Shown one piece after another: positions 53,456 through 60,818 of a DNA stretch of 64,000 nucleotides. Location of the stretch: positions 3,162,001 to 3,226,000 of the forward strand of contig CAWEZI010000005.1 in the NCBI GenBank assembly GCA_963813525.1, written 5' to 3'. The translations under genes were made by a program, and so were the position numbers. The notes under the pieces were generated by a model that ran no database searches, was not told where the DNA came from, and saw only the letters and a list, made by a program, of their open reading frames with translations. Each line of letters starts with the position of its first letter. The stretch's first letter is position 1. This DNA comes from Bog-756 sp963813525 (lineage in GTDB: Bacteria; Actinomycetota; Acidimicrobiia; Acidimicrobiales; RAAP-2).

Positions 53456-55810
53456 TTAGCTGACCTCTTCGAAGCCGACCGGCCTACGTGATCGAATTCG
53501 AGAAAGAATCAGAAGAATCGTCAATCCCAATACAGCGCACAGTGCGAAAACGATTCCGACGGAGAAGGTCTTCGGCCAATATTGCAGCTCTACGACATGA
53601 CGGCCAGGGGGCACTCTAACTTGAAGCATTGTGCGAGCAAACGGGTAGAGGGTGGCCTGCTTACCGTCAATGGTGGCGTACCAACCCGGCACGTTGGAGA
53701 GTCTGAGGCGGAGGACGCTTTTGGTATTGCTGTGCGTGATCATCCTCCACGCATTGGGAGTTGGATGAGCAACTGTGACCGGTGCACCATTGAGGTATTG
53801 ATCGGGGAACGACCCGTCTATCCCCAGCGCGACCAGCGTGGCAGCTGCCGCGCCGGGTACTCGATATAGGTCCTCATTACCTAATCTTCGAACGAAGAGA
53901 GACCCTCTGGGACCCGGGACTCCATGTGGCTCAAGAAGGTAACTGATCCCGTACAGTCGAGCAGCTTGGGTGGAGGAAACCGTCGGACTGAATACATCTT
54001 CGTACTCGGACAGTTCGGAAGTTGGTGCGTTGTGCAACGAGAAGTAGGTATGGGGCGTGAGGGGATCATAAACTGCGAACTCCTGAACGTTGTAGAGGAG
54101 GTTGTCGTTCACCAGGATTCCCATGCTCGAAGGGAATGCAGGCGAAGCCCCGAAGCCTACGATTCCATTGCCAACCTCCCGCTTCAGCGATATGACGGCC
54201 GGGGCCGAGGTTGGATAGTCGGAACTGGACGAGAAAAGAGGGGCACCTGAAGCGAGCAGAAAACCGGTTGTCACAACGAGGAGCAACGACCCGGCCACGC
54301 TGCCGGCGCCGACCCCAGATGAGTCCAGGCGCGCCGCAGACCGCCTAGCCGCCTTGGCGAGCATCCACACCACTATCAACCCTGTTATCACCTCGACAGT
54401 GGGCCAAATGAAGCTGTGCGAACGAATATTCAACTGCGATGGTGTAAGTCGTCTTCGACCCACAAGCCAGATGATTCCAAGCAAAACGGCCATTGCACCG
54501 AATCCGATACCGAGCACGCGCCGAAGACGCCTCTCGCCGTGCGACCTGACCAAGATGTCCATCCCAATGCCGGAGAGAACCGCGAGTGCGAGAACCACGG
54601 GGGCCAGAGCGAAGGTCCAGTAGATACGCGTGACCGAGTGGTCCAAGAAGGAGACGAGGGGGGGCACGAACACGAGCAGTCCCATTGCTACCGCAACTAA
54701 GGCAATGGAGCGCACCTCCGGTCGTCTCCAACCGAGAACCAGGGCCGTTGCCGCGAGAACGAGCACCGTCACTCCGACATAGGCGGAGGTAAACTCGTAG
54801 GCGGAGACCCCGAACCACTCGCTGTGGGCGAGAGGCAGGCCGTCGAAACCCTGAAACATGAAGTGGAGCAACTCTTGGGGAGGCAGGCCCTTAGGAGCCA
54901 ATGCTGGCCCCACAACGCTACGGTTGGACCCCTTGGCAAACTGAAGACCCGGCAGGATGAGCGGCGCGGCAAGAGCCAAACCAGCGATCGCGGAAAGCCC
55001 TAAGTCGATGACAGGTCGGATCAGTGGACCTGACCCTCCGAGCGCGGGTGCCCTGTGCAGGAGCATTGCCAAGGCGAAGATTGCTGCCGACAGCCCGAGG
55101 AGGAGCACACCTTCGGGATCGCCTGCGTAGATGGCGAACGCGAGCACTACGGCGAGAAGCACGATGGCCTGGGCCCTCTTGTCGCCCCGCAGGACCAGAG
55201 CGACAGCAGCAAGAAGCCAACCTCCCCAAGACATGACCGAGGAGAGCGGCCATCCGAGAAGCCCGATGAAGGGGCCGCTCAACTCGAAGACAACCGCCGC
55301 CGTGACGCAGGCGAGTACCCCGAGACGAAGCACCTTTCCGAGCACGTACACTCCCGTGCCCGCTATCACGACGGTGACGATCACTTGAGCCGTGTAAGCG
55401 AGCCGAAGGGGGAACAGGTATCCGATCAGGACGGGGAGGCTGAGGGGTGCCGACTCCCAGTTGAACGCCAGCGGCATCCCCAGCGCGCTGTACGGGTTCC
55501 AGAGCGGAAGGTGGCCCTGATGGACTTGGGTCCACACAAGATTCGTCCACGGGATGAAGAGCGAAATCTGGTCCAGGGTCGACGAGTTGTGGACCTTGAC
55601 GTTCGAAACCTTGTTGAGTCCAGTGGCCTGGAGGATGTCGTACGGCCCTAGAGATGCCCCGTGGGTAAGAGCGGGGATCAGAACCGACACACCTGCGACC
55701 ACGACCACAGCCAGCCCTACGGCGTCAAAGATGCCCCAATGTCCGCGAGACAGCCCGGGGTCCTGTTCCGATGAGACGGCTTGGAGATCGGTGGTGCTTG
55801 TGGGGGACAC
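53456..55810 (-). CDS. YfhO family membrane protein, paralogue of the gene at 60819
   Basis: 784 residues with about 13 helices and a ~230-residue extracytoplasmic segment before the last helix. Family marks are DQISLFIPWTNLVWTQVHQGHLPLWNPYSALGMPLAFNWES near the N-terminus and LRLRLSNVPGWYATIDGKQATLY near the C-terminus. YfhO-type proteins are GT-C glycosyltransferases, some needed for glycosylation of wall polymers in Firmicutes. GTG 55810 lies 10 nt after a TATTTT box. Its exact acceptor is unknown. Confidence 0.88.
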   Translation of the reverse strand: MSPTSTTDLQAVSSEQDPGLSRGHWGIFDAVGLAVVVVAGVSVLIPALTHGASLGPYDILQATGLNKVSNVKVHNSSTLDQISLFIPWTNLVWTQVHQGHLPLWNPYSALGMPLAFNWESAPLSLPVLIGYLFPLRLAYTAQVIVTVVIAGTGVYVLGKVLRLGVLACVTAAVVFELSGPFIGLLGWPLSSVMSWGGWLLAAVALVLRGDKRAQAIVLLAVVLAFAIYAGDPEGVLLLGLSAAIFALAMLLHRAPALGGSGPLIRPVIDLGLSAIAGLALAAPLILPGLQFAKGSNRSVVGPALAPKGLPPQELLHFMFQGFDGLPLAHSEWFGVSAYEFTSAYVGVTVLVLAATALVLGWRRPEVRSIALVAVAMGLLVFVPPLVSFLDHSVTRIYWTFALAPVVLALAVLSGIGMDILVRSHGERRLRRVLGIGFGAMAVLLGIIWLVGRRRLTPSQLNIRSHSFIWPTVEVITGLIVVWMLAKAARRSAARLDSSGVGAGSVAGSLLLVVTTGFLLASGAPLFSSSSDYPTSAPAVISLKREVGNGIVGFGASPAFPSSMGILVNDNLLYNVQEFAVYDPLTPHTYFSLHNAPTSELSEYEDVFSPTVSSTQAARLYGISYLLEPHGVPGPRGSLFVRRLGNEDLYRVPGAAAATLVALGIDGSFPDQYLNGAPVTVAHPTPNAWRMITHSNTKSVLRLRLSNVPGWYATIDGKQATLYPFARTMLQVRVPPGRHVVELQYWPKTFSVGIVFALCAVLGLTILLILSRIRSRRPVGFEEVS

Positions 55811-55820
55811 TCAGCAGCTC

Positions 55821-55826
55821 AAAATA
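55821..55826 (-). promoter_or_regulatory. -10 element of the YfhO-type gene at 53456
   Basis: TATTTT followed by 10 nt and GTG 55810 on the minus strand. Confidence 0.5.
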
Positions 55827-56039
55827 GCGGTTATGAGAACACGAGAGATCGCGTCAGGTGACCGAGTGATGAATGAGGCCCATGGCCGTTGTAGTGAAGG
55901 CAATACTCTTTGACGACGACCTCCAAGTAGCGACGACACCGACGTGGATACGGCCCCGACATTGGCGCCGGATAGTGCGCACCCAGCGTCCAGCAAACGC
56001 ATTCGCACGGATTCCCAGAATCGGTGTACGAATGATTCT

Positions 56040-56091
56040 GATTCCCTCTGAGCGTACGACCCGCCGATTCCCTCTGAGCGTACGACCCGCC
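56040..56091. repeat. perfect 26-bp tandem duplication
   Basis: Two identical units, 56040-56065 and 56066-56091, each starting GATTCCCTCTGAGCG and ending ACCCGCC. They lie in non-coding DNA about 230 bp upstream of the YfhO-type gene. Confidence 0.85.
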
Positions 56092-56376
56092 GAAGCTGGT
56101 CGTGAAATTGATGTCGCGGTCCGATTAGGAACTTAACCGAGAATTTATGCACTCCGAGCTCACAGGAGAGATTCTGGCCTGCTGCAATACCCAGGCGCCA
56201 GTCAGATCCGTGGTGATCCCGTCACGAGGACGTCTTCGGGAATCCGTTGCACGAAGAACAGGACGTAGAGCCCTTCGCGGCCTCACTGTGTCCACCGAGG
56301 AGAAGTCGTACGCAGCACCGTCGGGTCTCGATCTTCAGGGCTCTCCCCTGTCGGTCTGGGGCTCCGACCCGTTGTT

Positions 56377-57567
56377 TCAGAATAGGAAAGTGAGGCCGAC
56401 GCAGGTAATGATCAACAGCGCCGCCCCGGCGAGCGACCAGCCAGGCCTACCTTTAAGCGTCCCCGACCTGCGAATAGGGTTCTCAATGAAATGGTACGAA
56501 GCAGCTGAGACCACGAGTGCAAGGGCGACAACCAGCAGGTTCTTGGCGATCGACGATCGAAGCACAGCCGTATGAGCAGCATCTGCGGCGATTACCAGGA
56601 AGGGCCAGTGCCAGAGATACCAGGAGTATGACCACTGGCCCACCTTTCGAAATGGAGCGAGCCTGAGCAACGCTTCGGCACCTCTCGGAGGAACCGGACT
56701 ACCCGCTGCGATGACCATTGCGGTACCGAGCACGGGCACGGCGGCGATCCACCCTGGGTATGCAGCCCTTTGGAGTGAGATCGTCCAAGCGGCGACCAAG
56801 ATGACGGCCAAGCCAACCCATGTGATCACGGTCGCTGTCCTTCGGTTGATTCTCTCGGCGGCTCCGGTCCCGATAGCGAGGAGGGCTCCGACACCCAGCT
56901 CCCAGGCCCGACCGAACGGGAGGTAGTAGGCCCCGAGTTCTCCGACATGCGAACTCGCCACGGAGTCATAAAACGAGAGGAGCGCGATCGCAGAGATCCC
57001 CACGGCAAGTCTCGTCCGCACCGACAATCGGCCCGGGATGGCCAGCAACCCCACAATCACAGCGGGATACACGAGATAGAACTGCTCTTCGACGGCAAGG
57101 GACCAGAATTGCTGGAAAGGCGAGGTGGGGCGTGTACTGATAATCGTGGGAGTCACCTGCAGGAAGTGGAGGTTGGCTAGAGAAACCGCAGACCACCGCC
57201 CATCGCTCGCCGCCTCCGCTGCGAGTGAGTGGCTGGCCACAATGGCAACTGCGATGGTCGATACCACAATGACGAGCAAGGCCATCGGCAGGATTCGCCA
57301 TGCCCGCCGGGCATAAAAAGAGAGGAACTGCAACCCACCCGAAGCCTGCTGTCGAAGTAGCAACCCGGTAATGACGAAGCCGGAAATCACAAAGAACACG
57401 TCAACCCCGATAAAGCCCCCTCTCGCCTGGGGAATGCCGACATGGAAGAGAACGACGAGCAGAATGGCGATCGCACGTAGACCTTCAACGTCAGGTCGGA
57501 ACGGGCGGTCCTCAGGTGCTGTGCCGGACTCGAACGCCCCAGGCGCCGGGCTGGGCGGCTGCCTCAC
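56377..57567 (-). CDS. acyltransferase family 3 membrane protein (OafA-like)
   Basis: 396 residues with about ten helices. FRPDVEGLRAIAILLVVLFHVGIPQARGGFIGVDVFFVISGFVIT is the classic OafA start, with the catalytic His in LFH. WSLAVEEQFYLVYP and WSYSWYLWHWPFLV follow. The C-terminal SGNH hydrolase domain found in many OafA proteins is absent. It probably O-acetylates a surface glycan. GTG 57567 overlaps the TGA of the 50-residue gene upstream (GTGA), so it is coupled to it. Confidence 0.92.
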   Translation of the reverse strand: MRQPPSPAPGAFESGTAPEDRPFRPDVEGLRAIAILLVVLFHVGIPQARGGFIGVDVFFVISGFVITGLLLRQQASGGLQFLSFYARRAWRILPMALLVIVVSTIAVAIVASHSLAAEAASDGRWSAVSLANLHFLQVTPTIISTRPTSPFQQFWSLAVEEQFYLVYPAVIVGLLAIPGRLSVRTRLAVGISAIALLSFYDSVASSHVGELGAYYLPFGRAWELGVGALLAIGTGAAERINRRTATVITWVGLAVILVAAWTISLQRAAYPGWIAAVPVLGTAMVIAAGSPVPPRGAEALLRLAPFRKVGQWSYSWYLWHWPFLVIAADAAHTAVLRSSIAKNLLVVALALVVSAASYHFIENPIRRSGTLKGRPGWSLAGAALLIITCVGLTFLF

Positions 57568-57716
57568 CTCGGCAAGTCGGCCTCGGCCTCGATGTCGGTG
57601 ACCCGTCTAGCCCACTGGACCAAGGCGAAGGGCCCCATGCCCAACACGCCAACAACGAGGAAGGTGAGCGACACCATGACCAGAACACCGAACGCATCGA
57701 AGATGTGGAGGCTCAC
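57564..57716 (-). CDS. 50-residue single-helix membrane protein
   Basis: GTG 57716, preceded by AGAGGGAAGAGGAC, opens a 50-codon frame. It starts VSLHIFDAFGVLVMVSLTFL, continues through a hydrophobic helix of about 22 residues and LVQWARRVTDI, and ends in an acidic tail EAEADLPR. It overlaps the acyltransferase start by 4 bp. Strong coupling on both sides and a plausible topology make it a real small gene. I do not recognise a family; a small subunit or regulator of the acyltransferase is possible. Confidence 0.65.
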   Translation of the reverse strand: MSLHIFDAFGVLVMVSLTFLVVGVLGMGPFALVQWARRVTDIEAEADLPR

Positions 57717-57796
57717 CTGTCCTCTTCCCTCTTAAGGATCTGTCCGATATTGGCCCACATGGCCCGCCTGGAGTCTCGTCTGTCGAAGATCCACAA
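57713..57796 (-). CDS. possible 27-codon leaderless micro-ORF ahead of the small membrane protein
   Basis: TTG 57796, 5 nt after a TAGGCT box, opens a frame with WIFDRRDSRRAMWANIGQILK. It ends at a TGA overlapping the next GTG (GTGA). A competing reading is GTG 57794 (7 nt after the same box), which gives a 20-codon peptide in another frame. Which frame is translated, if either, cannot be decided by eye. Confidence 0.35.
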   Translation of the reverse strand: MWIFDRRDSRRAMWANIGQILKREEDR

Positions 57797-58215
57797 CTCT
57801 AAGCCTAGACACGACTGGTAACTTCATGCGCCACACCTACGGAGGGTCCTCTGACAACTGCTGCCTGGAACAAACACCGAGACATTAACAACAGTGGAGA
57901 TGTGGCGCGGATGCCGCGCCCCTGCGTCTAACGATTGGGACGGAGGCGTCATCGACCCCGATCACGGGCCTCGGGTGACTGCCAACGAACGGTATTAGGT
58001 GCACTTCACGTGGGCAGGCGCGTGGTGGACATCAGGCTCCCAGCAGCCGCCGGGTGAGCCGCCTTCAATCCCTCAGCATTGGCGCGACACCAAGCACCCT
58101 CGACGGTAGCGGGTCGTCAGCATTGGGCCGCATCCCACGAGACAGACGGTGTTTGATCAAGCATGATGTACCCGTGGATCTGCCGGACATTGATGTAGGT
58201 GGACTGTCAACAGGT
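57797..58215. other. 419-bp divergent intergenic region
   Basis: It separates the acyltransferase operon from the DUF2142 gene. It contains the minus-strand TAGGCT box at 57802-57807. The DUF2142 frame is open back to GTG 58054, so part of this stretch may be coding if that start is used. Nothing else was recognised. Confidence 0.45.
57802..57807 (-). promoter_or_regulatory. -10 element of the small-protein/acyltransferase operon
   Basis: TAGGCT on the minus strand, 5-7 nt before TTG 57796 or GTG 57794. Confidence 0.5.
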
Positions 58216-59799
58216 ATGACGTACTCTCCGGGCTCGGTGGCCAACGATCCCGCTAACCAGTCGCGACGACGCACGGTTCGGGGTTTTATCTCGTTCGTCT
58301 GGGCGTTCCTGGCTGCAGTACTCGTGATCGGTGCGTGGTCAGTCAGTACGCCTTTGGGTGCGGCTCCCGACGAGCCGTCCCACATGGTCGAGGCATCAGC
58401 AGCGGTTCGGGGGCAATTCAATGGCCACCAATTACCGTCTTACGTCGACGGGGTTCGTGCTGGGAAAATTGGAACTGTGGAGGTGCCCGAATACGTCGCT
58501 CGCGTATTCGCACTACCTGTGTGCTTCGCTCTAAAGCCGAATGTTCCAGCGAACTGCTCTCCGGCGGTCGGCGACAGCACGAAAAGTGTAACTACGGAAA
58601 GCCAATTCACCAACTATCCGCCCCTGTATTATTTCTTAGTAGGAATTCCTACGCTTTTGTCGACCGGCAGTGGAGCTCTCTACGGCATGCAGTACATGGC
58701 CGCCATCTTGGACTCCCTGTTAGTTGCACTGGGACTATTTCTCCTCGTGAGATTTCATCCTCGGCGTCTCACCTTTCTCGGGGCAATGGTCGCGTTGTCT
58801 CCAATGGTGCTGTTTGTGAGCGCTGTCGTTAGTTCGAGTGGGATGGAGACGGCAGCGGCGTTTGCCTCTTGGTGCGGTGGTCTGTGCATAGTGGAAAGGA
58901 CTGTCGTTCCCCGATCACTCGCAGTACTAACCGCTATCCCTTTCGTCGTCCTCATCCTGAGCCGGCCTTTGAGCCCTATCAATGCAGCGGTGATGATCGC
59001 TGTGTTAGCCCTGTTGATGGGGTGGGAACGAAGCCGAGCGCTAATTGGCGATCGAAGCATGCGGCCCATCTGGATATCTGCGCTCATCGCAACTCTGCTG
59101 GCGGGGTTAACTCTTATCGTCGCCGGGATACCCACCTTGCTGGGTGCGCCAGCAAAGCCACGCTTGAGTCTCTTTGGCAGCTTGTGGCTGACTCTACGGC
59201 TCACGGGATATCGACTGCGTCAATGCGTTGGGGACTTTGGGTGGCTTGACACGCCCGTATCGCAAACTGTCATTGTCATTTGGACCTCCGCCGTCATCGG
59301 GCTTGCCGCCTACGGCCTAGCAGTATCTCGTGGGCTCCGCCGTGCGTTACCCCTACTCGTTCTGTCGCTCTTGGCACTTCCGTTGATCTTCGAATCGCCC
59401 CAGATAGACACAGTCGGTCCCTATTGGCAAGGGCGTTATTGGCTCCCGTTGGCGGTCGGAATTCCGCTAATAGCCTCGTCAGTTGCGTACAAGCGAGCGT
59501 CTCGGCGATCTGTGGTTATATCCCAGCCGTTGCGTCTGGTTGGATTCACGGGGATGGGGGTAATACTGGCGTTAACTCAGATTTCGGCGTTCATGACTGC
59601 CCTTCATCGCTATCAGACCGGTCTCGGAGCCAAAGTAGACGCACCGACCAGATGGACGCCTCCGGGAGGAACTGTCTTAGTAGTCAGCTTGTTTGTTGCG
59701 GGCCAAACTCTTCTAGTGGGTTTTCTTTGCTGGGCATACTTCGACACCAAGAGGCAGCAGCCGATCGCTTTCGATCAGCCTGCACGACAGAGAACTTAG
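58216..59799 (+). CDS. DUF2142 family polytopic membrane protein
   Basis: 527 residues with about 12 helices. The signature APDEPSHMVEASAAVRGQF follows helix 1, and NYPPLYYFLVGIPTLL comes later, as in DUF2142 proteins, which are widespread in polysaccharide loci and have a GT-C-like layout. ATG 58216 lies 18 residues before the first helix. The frame is open back to GTG 58054, which would add a basic, low-complexity N-terminus. Lower G+C than the first 50 kb. Confidence 0.85.
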   Translation: MTYSPGSVANDPANQSRRRTVRGFISFVWAFLAAVLVIGAWSVSTPLGAAPDEPSHMVEASAAVRGQFNGHQLPSYVDGVRAGKIGTVEVPEYVARVFALPVCFALKPNVPANCSPAVGDSTKSVTTESQFTNYPPLYYFLVGIPTLLSTGSGALYGMQYMAAILDSLLVALGLFLLVRFHPRRLTFLGAMVALSPMVLFVSAVVSSSGMETAAAFASWCGGLCIVERTVVPRSLAVLTAIPFVVLILSRPLSPINAAVMIAVLALLMGWERSRALIGDRSMRPIWISALIATLLAGLTLIVAGIPTLLGAPAKPRLSLFGSLWLTLRLTGYRLRQCVGDFGWLDTPVSQTVIVIWTSAVIGLAAYGLAVSRGLRRALPLLVLSLLALPLIFESPQIDTVGPYWQGRYWLPLAVGIPLIASSVAYKRASRRSVVISQPLRLVGFTGMGVILALTQISAFMTALHRYQTGLGAKVDAPTRWTPPGGTVLVVSLFVAGQTLLVGFLCWAYFDTKRQQPIAFDQPARQRT

Positions 59800-59823
59800 C
59801 CAGACCTGTTGGCCGGAAACGAC

Positions 59824-60729
59824 CTAGCTCAGAGGGCCAATGATCTCGACAAATCCCCCCACTCCGGCGCCTCCGTAGCCCCCTTTACCGCCGGGAGCCC
59901 CACCACCACCGCCGCCACCGCCCGCGCCACTCGTAAATACCTTGTTCGTTGCCCCATTTCCCCCATCTGGACCCGGCATGTTCCCCACCCCGCCACCAGC
60001 AGAATCCGTACCGCTGTTACCGGCCGCACCGCCGCCGCTTCCTCCATTGGACGACGAGGCTGCACCACCACCGCCGCCACCTGGCCAGGCGTATAGGTAT
60101 GAAGATCCAGACGTACCACCACCCTCGGAATCGGCTCCTCCACCTGAGCCTGGTGCACGGATGCTCCCATCACTTGAGTCGCCCGCACCGACAGGGTTGA
60201 GCACCACGGCATTACTGTTTCCAGGAGATCCCGCACCGCCAGAGCCGCCATCAGCGGACGCCGTGCCTTCAAAACTCGAGACACCTCCTTGGCCCCCTCT
60301 CTGTCCGGTGCCCCCATTAAGAGCGCCGCCGGCGCCGGGAAAACCTCCCTTGCCCACGATCACCTGGAATCGTTCGCCCACCTTCGCTATTGCATCATTG
60401 ATGGTCACTGCCCCCGCTGCGCCACCTGCGCCGCCCACCTGATCCGATATTCCATTGACAATCAGCGCTGAACCGGCTCCTCCGCCCCCTCCACCACCCG
60501 CCACGGCGACAATGGTGTACAGCCCCTTGGCCCGCGCCGACCACCAGCCACTGGTTGTGAACAATCGGATATCGCCAGGGAGTTGGTCCAATGCGGGGTT
60601 AGCGTCGAGTGGAGTGGACGACGTGCTTTGGGATGTGGATGGAATAACCGCGGAACCACAGCCGGCTAGAAGAAGCGCTGATGGAATAAGCACGCGAACC
60701 AGCAGCTTCTTCTCATGATGTCCGGTCAT
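59824..60729 (-). CDS. glycine-rich lipoprotein
   Basis: 301 residues. The signal peptide KKLLVRVLIPSALLLAGCGSA ends in a lipobox LAGC, so the Cys is probably lipidated. A beta-type opening (GDIRLFTTSGWWSARAKGLYTIVAVAG) leads into ~200 residues that are mostly glycine with Ser, Ala and Asn, ending in GVGGFVEIIG. This resembles glycine-rich (Gly_rich) domains of tail-fibre-like or surface proteins that fold as poly-Gly-II bundles. ATG 60729 has AAGAAGG upstream. Confidence 0.78.
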   Translation of the reverse strand: MTGHHEKKLLVRVLIPSALLLAGCGSAVIPSTSQSTSSTPLDANPALDQLPGDIRLFTTSGWWSARAKGLYTIVAVAGGGGGGGAGSALIVNGISDQVGGAGGAAGAVTINDAIAKVGERFQVIVGKGGFPGAGGALNGGTGQRGGQGGVSSFEGTASADGGSGGAGSPGNSNAVVLNPVGAGDSSDGSIRAPGSGGGADSEGGGTSGSSYLYAWPGGGGGGAASSSNGGSGGGAAGNSGTDSAGGGVGNMPGPDGGNGATNKVFTSGAGGGGGGGGAPGGKGGYGGAGVGGFVEIIGPLS

Positions 60730-60803
60730 CCTGTAAACCTTCTTGAGACAGAGTTGTTGCAACTTCGATGCCACCGAAGATTGCGAATTTGGGTGCCTGC
60801 AAC

Positions 60804-60810
60804 TACTGTA
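60804..60810. promoter_or_regulatory. two-way -10 element (TACTGTA)
   Basis: Plus-strand TACTGT (60804-60809) lies 9 nt before ATG 60819. Minus-strand TACAGT (60810-60805) could serve the glycine-rich lipoprotein gene, whose start is 75 nt downstream. Confidence 0.45.
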
Positions 60811-60818
60811 CCCGTGCA

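Larger units (their letters stand above)
55811..56376. other. 566-bp intergenic region with a 26-bp tandem duplication
   Basis: It holds the -10 box of the gene at 55810 and the tandem repeat at 56040-56091. Two frames (minus 55811-56152 and plus from 56147) cross it, but neither shows coding bias or a recognisable product. No hairpin with a T-run was seen. Confidence 0.5.

Noticed and set aside
56147..56575. A 142-codon plus-strand frame
   Set aside because: Half of it lies antisense to the acyltransferase, and the rest shows no coding bias, ribosome-binding site or -10 box.
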